A stretch of 45,019 nt of DNA from Candidatus Brocadia sp. (lineage in GTDB: Bacteria; Planctomycetota; Brocadiia; Brocadiales; Brocadiaceae). Shown in pieces: positions 6,539 through 15,419 of this stretch. The notes under the pieces are model-generated. The model was not told the origin of the DNA. It saw only the letters and a program-made list of their open reading frames with translations, and did not search any database. A program made the translations under genes and the position numbers. The stretch covers positions 1-45,019 of the forward strand of contig JABWAQ010000047.1 in NCBI GenBank assembly GCA_013360945.1, read 5' to 3'. Within the stretch, counting starts at the first letter, position 1; each line of letters begins with the position of its first letter.

Positions 6539-9500
6539 CTATTTAACACTTTTAATTAAAAGATGAAGTGTCTTATTTGGTTTTTTCTGCCGGGCTTCAT
6601 GTACTGTCATATCTTTGTTTTTAAACTTGACTTTCATACTCTTTACTGTTGCTCCACTGCTTCGATTCTCACTTCTTTCCAGCGGCCACAAATTGCTAAT
6701 TATATCTGGTCCACCAAGCTGGCGCTCCACTATGTGGTCTCCGTCCATTCGTTCTGTTCCAGCTCTGAATCCATATGGCCTGAACATATTATTGATCTTG
6801 CTGCCTCCGCCAGTTCCGGCCTTATCAGCATACACAAGCACCTTGCCAGGGGTTAAATCTGCAAAAGCAGGGTCTAACCCTACCTGCCCGCCAAATATTG
6901 TCTGATTAGGTCCTCTCGCCGCCCTGTATACGGTGACCTTCCCATTCCAGGATATAAAACCCGGCTCAGATTTCAACTTAAGTTCATGTTTTGTAAGCTC
7001 TTTTTTCGCGTCACTTTCTGTTGCTTTTGTAGCTGCATTCTTGAGCCACTTTTGGTCAAGATAATACTGTGTTAAAGGCCCAGTATAAATATTGGGGTAT
7101 GCGGCTGCGCGGCGCTTTGGATAGTCAATAGGCAGAGGACCGTTTTTACTACCTTCGTCTTCTGACCTGTCAAGGGATTCAGCAAGTACCTTACCCAGTT
7201 CGTTGAATCTTTCCGTTAACTTCTTATCCGCAACGGTTATTGCTGCCTCATCAGGTGGGGATTTTTTCTGGGCTGCGGCCAACGTCTGCTTGATCGCATT
7301 GATCTCATTTGTAATTGAGTCAACCTTACTTTTGACTTCATTTGATGGTGTAAAGTCCAGTATAAATTCTGCAGGAGTTATTGGTTTGCTTCGCACCATG
7401 AGCTTGGGGTCATCTTGGCCACCTTCGAATTGGAGTGTATGCGACTCACCGCCGCCAATGATAGGCACCTTCTTCCTCCACCATTGGAGGACTTTACTTA
7501 TTCCAGCTTTGGCTGCTCCAACAAGCTTTTTCAACATATTCCCCAACCATGCCACAATCTTGTCCAGCCCCTTGTCAATAGGCTGACGTATCTTTTTGAC
7601 TATTCCTACAATCTTATCCGGTATACCTCCAAGCCCTGCAAATTTTGCCAAAAACGTGATAACAATGGTGAGTGTTCTGGCCATGGTCTGCTCCACCTTC
7701 TTAGCAGCATTGGCAACCTGACCTGCCGCAATGGCTGAAACAGAATCGATAAAGGAAGCAACAACGGCAGCAATCTGCTGGATTTTCTCAATAAAGAAGG
7801 TGATGGTTTTGTAAATTGCAATGATGGCCTGGACGACCGCGCCCGCAGGGTTCAGCATGCTTACCAGTTTCATTACGGCGGCCTTGACAACTTCAATCGA
7901 GATCATCTGGGTGATCTGGGCGATCAGTTGATCCTTTAATTCACTCAGTTCCGCCTTAATCTGCTCCCAGGCTGCTGCCGGTCCATCCTTTACCAAGGTA
8001 ACCAGGATGCCTGCGGTTTTTTCCAATCCGACAAGGACCGGTTCGGGAATGATTTTCACCAATTTGCTGCGGATGTTCTGCCAGGTCAAACCGAGCACCG
8101 ACAGCACCAGTTTGACAATTTCAATCAAATCGAATGACTTGGGAATATATACCCCGGCATCGGCCAACGGTCCAACGAGCCATTTGATCAAAGCTGCCTT
8201 CAGGTGTTCAATAATATTGCCTGCAAACATTTCAAAACCCATCTTCCCGGCCCGCACCAGGTTGCCAACAAATCCTATGGGGTTCTTGAGGATGGTTATG
8301 AACGACGCCTGAGCTTTCCTGATGTAAGGCATGATACTGGGAGCCACGACGCTAAAGAGTATCTCAAGCAGGCTGATGACCTGATTGAGTCCCCAACTGA
8401 TAAATTCACCGGCGATGTTGGCAAAGGCGCTCACAATTTTACCGAATGCTCCCGCAACGGTAATGATATCCTGGAATGTCAGAGACCTGAGCGTAGCCAC
8501 AATCTTACCGGGAATTGCACGCACAAAACCCATCAGGCCTGCCAGCGCACCCTGGAACCAGGCCCAGGCGCGGGCGACGGCATTGCCCTTTTTGATGTTT
8601 TCCCAGACCTCTTCCTGTCCGATGAGTTTCATAAAGCCCCCGATGAGGGTATCGGCATTGCGCGGAACCGGTTCGCCGGTTATCGGATCTTCGCCAAGAA
8701 TGGCTTTCAGAAGGTCGTAACCCCGGGTCCCTTGTGCCAGTGCAGCCAGTGGTTTAAGGATGGCGTCCTTGACCATCTTGAGTATTTCGCTGACTACTGA
8801 TCCGCCAAAGGCGATCAGCCTGGCTATGGGCGCGGTAAAGATGCTCCTGGCGCGCTCCCACACGCCGCCAAGATCAAAGATATCGCTCCAGCTAAGTGAA
8901 TCCACGAAACGTTTCAGGCTATTGACGATTTCACTGCCAATATCACCAAATGCTGCCAGCCTTTGTTCAACCCAATCTGCAGCTTTATTGATAACTCCGT
9001 GGTTGTCCAGCGCCTGTGTAATGAAGGCGCCACCGGGAATCAATTCGATCAATGCGCGCAACAGGTTGGCGGCATTGCGGGCAGTGGAGCGCATGTTGAT
9101 CGGATTGAAGCCCAATAGGAGTGTCAGCATCCGGAAGCCCGGTATCACATTGGCTTTATCAGCAAAATAATCCAGGACATCCCGAATCCCAAGTCGTTGC
9201 ACCATCGGCGGAGTCACTGTGGTGGTCACTTGTGGGCTGCGCTGTACGGCATGCCCCTGCTGAATCGTGTGGGTCAGCTCATGAGCCAGCAGCTGCTTGC
9301 CCTCACTGCTACCGGGCTGGTACTGGTCGCGCGAGAAAAAGACGTGGTTCTGGTAGGTAAACGCCCGGGCGCTCAGTTGGTTGCTCAAACCGGCGGATTC
9401 GGCATCGGTATGGATGCGTACATTGCTGAAGTCGGCATTAAATCGAGGTTCCATAAAGCCCCGCACATCACTGGAAAGAGGCTGGCCACCGGTGGTTTTG

Positions 9501-9946
9501 CCCTGAATCGAAGACTGGGTATCACTTGTTAACGAAGGAGCGCCACTGCCCTCCCGCTGCAATTTTTCTTCGCTGGCAGCAGCCTTCTGAATTTTTTCTT
9601 CTTCTTTTTTTGGGGCCTTTTCCCCGGGAATAGCCGCTCTTTGTATTTTTTCTTCTTTTTCCTTTTCTTTTTTCTGTAACTTTTCGTCAGTTTGTCCCAG
9701 GGTTTTTTTCTCAGTTGGTGCAGGGGACGGCATCCGCATCACCTTGCCGGCCATCGTATCCGCTTCCTGCTCGAGCTTATCCCCTGGCTTATTGACCGTC
9801 ATTTTCATCTGGACAACCGGGGCGACGGTTGACCTCTGCGGCATGAAAAAGCCGCCTTCTCCCGTCTTTGGGAAAAAAGGACGGTTCGCAGCATGCGTTG
9901 CCGTCGACGAGGTCGTTGTAGATGATTTTTCCGCACTGGTCTTCAT
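6539..9946 (-). CDS. eCIS effector: DUF4157 metalloprotease-like N-terminus, HNH nuclease C-terminus
   Basis: The 1135-aa protein has four parts. Residues 1-80 carry the NKPGDKLEQEADTMAGKVM motif typical of eCIS cargo proteins. Residues 83-135 are a Lys/Glu-rich repeat (EEKIQRAA, EEKIQKAA, EEKLQRE). Residues about 155-237 are DUF4157, with the zinc-protease motif HELTH at 222-226. Residues about 250-820 are a chain of amphipathic or hydrophobic helices, like pore or delivery regions. The last 90 residues contain GDHIVERQLGG (His1071), followed by NLWPL and an Asn-containing ERSENRSSG, an HNH-type nuclease pattern of polymorphic toxins. DUF4157 proteins are known eCIS-associated cargo. The gene lies between tape measure and ATPase. 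I infer a DNA- or RNA-cleaving payload; the immunity gene is not obvious. Confidence 0.85.
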   Translation of the reverse strand: MKTSAEKSSTTTSSTATHAANRPFFPKTGEGGFFMPQRSTVAPVVQMKMTVNKPGDKLEQEADTMAGKVMRMPSPAPTEKKTLGQTDEKLQKKEKEKEEKIQRAAIPGEKAPKKEEEKIQKAAASEEKLQREGSGAPSLTSDTQSSIQGKTTGGQPLSSDVRGFMEPRFNADFSNVRIHTDAESAGLSNQLSARAFTYQNHVFFSRDQYQPGSSEGKQLLAHELTHTIQQGHAVQRSPQVTTTVTPPMVQRLGIRDVLDYFADKANVIPGFRMLTLLLGFNPINMRSTARNAANLLRALIELIPGGAFITQALDNHGVINKAADWVEQRLAAFGDIGSEIVNSLKRFVDSLSWSDIFDLGGVWERARSIFTAPIARLIAFGGSVVSEILKMVKDAILKPLAALAQGTRGYDLLKAILGEDPITGEPVPRNADTLIGGFMKLIGQEEVWENIKKGNAVARAWAWFQGALAGLMGFVRAIPGKIVATLRSLTFQDIITVAGAFGKIVSAFANIAGEFISWGLNQVISLLEILFSVVAPSIMPYIRKAQASFITILKNPIGFVGNLVRAGKMGFEMFAGNIIEHLKAALIKWLVGPLADAGVYIPKSFDLIEIVKLVLSVLGLTWQNIRSKLVKIIPEPVLVGLEKTAGILVTLVKDGPAAAWEQIKAELSELKDQLIAQITQMISIEVVKAAVMKLVSMLNPAGAVVQAIIAIYKTITFFIEKIQQIAAVVASFIDSVSAIAAGQVANAAKKVEQTMARTLTIVITFLAKFAGLGGIPDKIVGIVKKIRQPIDKGLDKIVAWLGNMLKKLVGAAKAGISKVLQWWRKKVPIIGGGESHTLQFEGGQDDPKLMVRSKPITPAEFILDFTPSNEVKSKVDSITNEINAIKQTLAAAQKKSPPDEAAITVADKKLTERFNELGKVLAESLDRSEDEGSKNGPLPIDYPKRRAAAYPNIYTGPLTQYYLDQKWLKNAATKATESDAKKELTKHELKLKSEPGFISWNGKVTVYRAARGPNQTIFGGQVGLDPAFADLTPGKVLVYADKAGTGGGSKINNMFRPYGFRAGTERMDGDHIVERQLGGPDIISNLWPLERSENRSSGATVKSMKVKFKNKDMTVHEARQKKPNKTLHLLIKSVK

Positions 9947-9967
9947 AGTTTATTCAGTCCCAAATCG

Positions 9968-11479
9968 CTACTTCCATTCCACCCATAGCAGCCTCTCCAT
10001 CCATGGCAGTTTGATCATTGAAATACCCCATGGCAATTGGTCCAAAAGGACGTCGAATCCCCTCGATTCAACCATCAATAGCCAATCGCCCCCTCTCAAA
10101 GATACTTTCCCCGGACGGAGCAGAAATGTCCCGCGCAAACCGTCGGCTGAGGTGTTGCGCAGCGCATCCCAGTGGCGGGTAACGGCTGCAAGCAGGGCGG
10201 TTGCCTCTTCCTGTTCCGCAAGTGTCAATACCACGTCAGACTCTACCGGCGTCTCCAAAGGCACGTTGCAGAGGATTTTTGGCAAAACCAACTCATGCTC
10301 CGGTGCAATGACCTGACCGGTAGCCAAAAAATGGAGCAGGCACAAAGCGCGCTCGGGCAGCAGGAGTTTGTCTTCCCCAGCGATGCCCAGCCCCGTAAAA
10401 AACTGTGGCAGGAAAGGATGCAATAAAACCAAGCCTGCATTCTCAATATAAAGGCCCTCTTCTGCATCGGGATGTGTGCTTCTCATGATGGGTTTTTTAT
10501 CAGACCCAGGGAGATTTTCAGCAGTCGGTTCAAAACATATTTCTTCCCTGTCTCCGGAATGTCCATCAGTAATTGAGGCTTTATTCAATCCGGAAAGTCG
10601 TGGAGTTATTGATTTTTTAATTTTTTTCATTCCTTCAGACTTTGTGGGGACCCTTTTGGTTACGCCCGGCCAGTGAAGCTTCAGGACCCTTGCCAGTTCA
10701 GCATGTCCTGTTGCTGTGACAGGCATGGTACGCCAGGCTTCGCTGACAAGGTCCATTGATGTCAGGATGCGCCCCTCCGCAAGTTTGGCAAAGGCCGTTT
10801 CCCATAGGAGTCGTTCAAAATATTTTCTATCAACAGATGGCATAGCTGAACTGCGGAGTGTCTGTAAAACCCCATCCATTACCGCCTTGTCTTTAGGAGA
10901 AAGCCGGGAGATCAGGGTTTCCAACAAAGCCGGGGAAAATTGCCGTACCAGGCGCTTCCGCGCCGTAACGTCAGCAAGCGTCCGCAGCATCTCATCGCAT
11001 CCAGCCAAAGGATCAACGCCTGATTTCTCCGCATCTTGCCATGAATCGAGTATAATCTGTTCCAAGGTGGCTCCGTCCGGCAAGCGGAATGACCAGGGCA
11101 GGCTGCCGAATTTTAAAAAATGGGCCAATGCTTCATTGATGGACTGCTGCCCTGTTTTGTACCGTGTGTTACCGGAAATCACCATCGCAGACACTTCTCC
11201 CGGCGAGGTATGTCCGCGAAGCGATTTTTCAAGGGCCTGCGCCACAGATTCTACCAGTTTGTGCTCCAATTGTTCGAGCGTCATGGTTCCGGCGTCGATT
11301 TCCAGTCTTTCTATAAAAAGATGTCCCTCTTGTGGTGTAAAACGTTCCAGGACCTGCTCGATGGCTGGCAGCAACCTATGCTGCAACATGTCCGGCAAGC
11401 TGCGCTGCAAGGCCATTCCATCAGATTCCGTGCCGTTTAGCTCGACGTGGAGATATTGTTTCTGGATTATGTGGTTCAT
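9968..11479 (-). CDS. eCIS tape-measure protein (Afp14/Pvc14 family)
   Basis: The 503-aa protein begins HIIQKQYLHVELNGTESDG, followed by LPDMLQHRLLPAIEQVLERF and IERLEIDAGTM, the N-terminal signature of the contractile injection system tape-measure family. Its C-terminus has GLVLLHPFLPQFFTGLGI and WGISMIKLPWM, also characteristic. The protein sets the length of the tube and sheath. At 503 aa it is shorter than PVC or Afp tape measures as I remember them, implying a shorter particle (inference). The ATG overlaps the stop of the 1310-aa gene upstream (ATGA at 11476-11479), so the two are translationally coupled. The effector gene follows after 21 bases. Confidence 0.88.
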   Translation of the reverse strand: MNHIIQKQYLHVELNGTESDGMALQRSLPDMLQHRLLPAIEQVLERFTPQEGHLFIERLEIDAGTMTLEQLEHKLVESVAQALEKSLRGHTSPGEVSAMVISGNTRYKTGQQSINEALAHFLKFGSLPWSFRLPDGATLEQIILDSWQDAEKSGVDPLAGCDEMLRTLADVTARKRLVRQFSPALLETLISRLSPKDKAVMDGVLQTLRSSAMPSVDRKYFERLLWETAFAKLAEGRILTSMDLVSEAWRTMPVTATGHAELARVLKLHWPGVTKRVPTKSEGMKKIKKSITPRLSGLNKASITDGHSGDREEICFEPTAENLPGSDKKPIMRSTHPDAEEGLYIENAGLVLLHPFLPQFFTGLGIAGEDKLLLPERALCLLHFLATGQVIAPEHELVLPKILCNVPLETPVESDVVLTLAEQEEATALLAAVTRHWDALRNTSADGLRGTFLLRPGKVSLRGGDWLLMVESRGFDVLLDQLPWGISMIKLPWMERLLWVEWK

Positions 11480-14400
11480 TGTTCAATATTTTTTTGTACA
11501 AAGCTGAAACAACCTTTTTTCGTAATAGCAGTAAGCCTGACTAGACCACCAGGTTTTAGCAGTTGTGCTTCCACTTTTTGACCCTCATAAAATGGTTCTG
11601 TCGGTTGGGCAATCGGAGCGTCCCAGACCCATCCGATAATCTCAGTCTCTTGCATGTTATTCACCTTACCAGCAAATGTGAACCCGTTTTCTTCATTCTG
11701 CTCAATAGTGACTTCAGTTTTGGGATCAGGGCCGTCACATAGTTTCTTGTATTCACTGCCAAGGCACTGATTTCGCTCGCTGCAATCGAATGCGGGGATG
11801 CGCGTTTCCTTGTTATTGAGCATCCTATTGATCATGATGGCCCCGGTGAAGGGAGCGCCCGTGGCGTCCGGTTCATTGGTATAACGCCAGATCAAACTGA
11901 ATTCGGGAGAGGGTTTGGCGAATGAGAAATTGAATTCGATGCTGAACGTCTCGCAGACAAAGTGTTCGATCCAGAGCACTCCAAACAGGTCTGTGGACGC
12001 CTGCTCATACCTTAGAACCAACCGATTCTTCCCCTGAGGGCCGAGCGCGGTCACCAGCGCCTGGTTCAGGACGGCGTTCAGCTTCTTGACGATGCCGGCA
12101 ATGGTGTTCTCGAATGAGCCGTTCAACTGCGCTGTTTCGGCCTGTAGGGTGGCGTTCGTCCCATGCAGCTCAATGTTTGTGCCGTTGAATCGAAGTTTGA
12201 CCGCTTCTCCCTCTTGTTGATACGCTTTATAAGAAGCTTCACCGATAGGAGATTGGAGCCACAGACGGTAGGCGCAGCGATGAGAGACACCGCCGCAGGG
12301 CAGATCGCAGACTGTGTGCCTGAACTCTCGGGAGACCTTGCAGCCGGCGCTATCGGTGATGTTCACAACCACGGCTTCTCCGCTGGTCACCGAGAGGCTG
12401 GTGAATGCACTTGCCACCACCGTCCCGGTTTCGGCTTGGTATGGAGCTGTGCCGCCGGAAATAAGAAATCTGACCTGATACATCTTTGCGACCACATTAT
12501 CGATGTAGGTCTCTTTCTCGATCGTCAAGGGCGCCGGCACGGTCAGCGATCGCGGCGCCGATTCCGTTCCCGCGCTGTCCTGTATGACCAAAGTATGTGT
12601 TCCGACAGGCAGCATGAGTGTGCCGGTCAGGGGGAGGAAGACGTCCGCGTCTCCGAGCCTATAACTATAGGGACCCTCCCCTCCCTTGGGCGTCACGGTC
12701 ACTTCCGCCTGGTTGTTCGGGCTCGTGCAAGCCATCTGCACAGTGAAGGTCGGAGCTATTTTTGGTAACACGAACTGTACTGATGGGCGCCCCGAACAAC
12801 AGAGATAGGGCAGGAAAAAGTCGGCGATGACGGTTCCATCGGCGAGTTCCCCGACTGTCGCGTCGATGATCTTGTCGGCATCCGATAGCGGGCCGCTTGT
12901 CTTCTTGAAATCCGGAACCCGGCCGGTCAATGCACCGAAGAGCAGCTTAATATCGGCATCCTCGGCATATTCCGCCTTCTTACTCATCCGGGACAATGCC
13001 CCCGAGAGAGCCTCCTTGGCGACCATCGCCTTGCGCCCGATCGGGATGGCGACGGAAGTCACGGCCTTGATCGCCTCAAGATCGACATCCTTTTTCAGGC
13101 TGGCCGGTTCTTCGTGATAGACGAGAATGAAGGTGCCGCCGAGGGGAACGCCGGCTTTATGCTGGATGCCTGGATGGTCGCGTAGGAACATGCTGAAGAA
13201 CTGCTTTTGTTTCACTTCGCGGAGGCGACGCACGTACTCCTCATGGATTGCCCGGATGGGCTCGAGTTTGCAAGAGAAGAGCACTTCATCGAAGTGATCG
13301 ATCAAATCTTCCTGAGGAATGAAGTTTTTGAACTCGGCCGAAATGTTTGCCACGGCCTCGCTCCGGAAGAACCGAATGAGGCCCATGAGATCCTGGTACT
13401 TGTTCTGAAAATCTGCAAAGCCCAAGGCGTCTAAACTGGCAGGCAGCACCTCGGCGAGTTTCGTCAGATAATAAATTGATACGACATGCGCAAAATTCTT
13501 TTGAGGCAGATCGGTGGTGCCGGCAAACAGGACGCAATAGACCGTAAGCACCGCATTCTGGTCCACATTGGCCTGATCAACGTCAATGTATGGGCGCCCT
13601 TGCAGGAGAGCAAGATATTTTTCATACCAGGCGCCTACCGTACTGTCTCCATAGAGAAAATTTGGAGAGTACCTTTTCAACAAGGGAAGTTTGGGCGTTC
13701 CCCCGACCAGGCTGGCGACTGTCCTGTCGAGCGCAACACCATAGAGATACATCACGCCTTCGCACAAGGCGGAGACGAGTTCTTCCCGCAACGCGTCGTA
13801 CAGGGTTTCCAAGTCATGAAAGCGGCACTCTTCCTTGCTCAGATCAACGGAAATGCTCTCATCAAACGCCCCTGCGCGCAGCGCAATGATCTCGATGGGG
13901 AGGCGATACCGCGTTTTCAGGGACAGGAGAGTGTTCAGGACGGACTGGTACTCTTTTCCCAAATGTCCTTCGATCCGCAGGAAGTTGTACGGTTCCAGGT
14001 CGTAGCGCAAGGCCTCGGTGACGAAGGCAGGCGCCTGCGGTGTGTATTCATCGGAGTGATAGCTCAGATTGTGATGGTCCCGGTTCCGCCGGCTTTTCTC
14101 GGCACTCCAGAGACGATAGAGCGGCGGCGTGCCTTCCTGCCTGTAATAGTACGGGATCGCCCGGTCGGACAGCGGCACATCACCCGTCTTGCTCGGCGTG
14201 ATACGGATCTGGGGATCGGTCACTGAGCGTGATTTGACCACGGGCAGCTTGGGCTCATTGGAAAACTGCGCGATCATTTCAACCAGGCGCTGGAACAGCT
14301 GACGGAGTTCCTTTGTCCGCTCCACGCAATCACCAACGGCGGGAGAGGCCAGAAACGGATGCCGATAGAGTCCCGGTTGCGGGACCGAGTTCGGGAACAG

Positions 14401-15408
14401 CACCCCTGCCATGAGATGACGAGGAAACAGGCCCTCCGGTGGACAACAGGCGCACAGGAGTTCCGCCCCTTTCCAGCGAAACTCGTCGTAGGCCTTCAAG
14501 AGATCGTCAAACAAATCATAGTAGTACGACAAGAACAGGACTTGGGCCGCCGTTTTCGGCGCATTGTCCAAAAAACCGAACGTCGCGGCGAACCCGGCGA
14601 ACGGATTCGACGGATAGGCTCCCTGCACGATCGGTTTGAATGCATGGTATGCGGCGGTCAGCGCCGTTCCCGTTTGCAGCGCGAGTTTGCCGGCATGAAA
14701 CAGGGCGTGAAACGCCGCCAGCACATCACGGGAGGTCGCGGGACTGGTGTTCGGCGCATCATAACGAGGCAGGCGCACATCGGGCAGGTTGAGTCTGGCC
14801 GAGAGCGCGCTGTCAAGGTCGGCAAGCGTCAGGCTTCCCTCCACCTGGTTGGCCGTTGCAATAACTTTTGCCAAATCCTCGACCTTTATTAGCAAACGCC
14901 TGATCGTCGCCGTGATCTTGGCACCCTTATCATCGCAATTATTGGGACTGCAATTGCGCAATCCTTCCCTTTTCAATTCAAGAAACAGCAGAACCGCTTT
15001 GTCGTTCAGGAAACTTGCCGCTAGCGGCGTTGTATCAGGTTCGCCTGCCGGAAACAACTCCCACAGAGGGTATTGCACCTGGGGAGATGAACTGTCTTTG
15101 AGCGAAGGGTAGTCAGGATCGCCCGGCAGTTCGTACTTCCGGTACGAAACCAATGACACATCATCAGATTCCACAATCAGGTAACCTTCAGACGTAACGC
15201 CGCAGCCTTTGGAAATGTATATTGCCGCAGGCTCAGCGGGGTTGTAACGAATCTCCAGGCCGCAGACAATACCGATGCCGATGAGGTTGGCGCGCGCCAA
15301 CCGTTCCTGCTCATCCAGGTAATTGAAAGCCTGATTCAGATGCCCGTATGAAAGGACCTGATTAGGTTCAAAGACCGGATAACTTTCACTTTTTTCAGTA
15401 GGTTCCAT
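11476..15408 (-). CDS. Large eCIS surface/baseplate protein with Ig-like repeats (fibre or cage candidate)
   Basis: The 1310-aa protein opens with VFEPNQVLSYGHLNQAFNYL and LIGIGIVCGLEI, plus GCGVTSEGYLI, a pattern I know from unnamed proteins of eCIS clusters in Bacteroidota and other phyla. Residues about 880-1040 hold SprB-like beta repeats (GGEGPYSYRLGD; GGTAPYQAETG) ending in Cys-rich CDLPCGGVSHRC; the C-terminal 270 residues are beta-rich. ATG at 15408 is preceded by GGAGG five bases away. A TTG at 15423 is in frame but lacks support. It sits between Afp12 and the tape measure, where Afp13, the receptor-binding fibre, lies in Serratia and Photorhabdus. No adenovirus-fibre-like domain is visible. 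I infer a fibre or baseplate extension. Confidence 0.65.
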   Translation of the reverse strand: MEPTEKSESYPVFEPNQVLSYGHLNQAFNYLDEQERLARANLIGIGIVCGLEIRYNPAEPAAIYISKGCGVTSEGYLIVESDDVSLVSYRKYELPGDPDYPSLKDSSSPQVQYPLWELFPAGEPDTTPLAASFLNDKAVLLFLELKREGLRNCSPNNCDDKGAKITATIRRLLIKVEDLAKVIATANQVEGSLTLADLDSALSARLNLPDVRLPRYDAPNTSPATSRDVLAAFHALFHAGKLALQTGTALTAAYHAFKPIVQGAYPSNPFAGFAATFGFLDNAPKTAAQVLFLSYYYDLFDDLLKAYDEFRWKGAELLCACCPPEGLFPRHLMAGVLFPNSVPQPGLYRHPFLASPAVGDCVERTKELRQLFQRLVEMIAQFSNEPKLPVVKSRSVTDPQIRITPSKTGDVPLSDRAIPYYYRQEGTPPLYRLWSAEKSRRNRDHHNLSYHSDEYTPQAPAFVTEALRYDLEPYNFLRIEGHLGKEYQSVLNTLLSLKTRYRLPIEIIALRAGAFDESISVDLSKEECRFHDLETLYDALREELVSALCEGVMYLYGVALDRTVASLVGGTPKLPLLKRYSPNFLYGDSTVGAWYEKYLALLQGRPYIDVDQANVDQNAVLTVYCVLFAGTTDLPQKNFAHVVSIYYLTKLAEVLPASLDALGFADFQNKYQDLMGLIRFFRSEAVANISAEFKNFIPQEDLIDHFDEVLFSCKLEPIRAIHEEYVRRLREVKQKQFFSMFLRDHPGIQHKAGVPLGGTFILVYHEEPASLKKDVDLEAIKAVTSVAIPIGRKAMVAKEALSGALSRMSKKAEYAEDADIKLLFGALTGRVPDFKKTSGPLSDADKIIDATVGELADGTVIADFFLPYLCCSGRPSVQFVLPKIAPTFTVQMACTSPNNQAEVTVTPKGGEGPYSYRLGDADVFLPLTGTLMLPVGTHTLVIQDSAGTESAPRSLTVPAPLTIEKETYIDNVVAKMYQVRFLISGGTAPYQAETGTVVASAFTSLSVTSGEAVVVNITDSAGCKVSREFRHTVCDLPCGGVSHRCAYRLWLQSPIGEASYKAYQQEGEAVKLRFNGTNIELHGTNATLQAETAQLNGSFENTIAGIVKKLNAVLNQALVTALGPQGKNRLVLRYEQASTDLFGVLWIEHFVCETFSIEFNFSFAKPSPEFSLIWRYTNEPDATGAPFTGAIMINRMLNNKETRIPAFDCSERNQCLGSEYKKLCDGPDPKTEVTIEQNEENGFTFAGKVNNMQETEIIGWVWDAPIAQPTEPFYEGQKVEAQLLKPGGLVRLTAITKKGCFSFVQKNIEQ

Positions 15409-15419
15409 AAATACCTCCG

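Noticed and set aside
12163..12768. Long plus-strand frames opposite the 1310-aa gene and other eCIS genes
   Set aside because: They are shadows of strong minus-strand genes; composition is Arg/His/Ser-rich and no motifs are seen.
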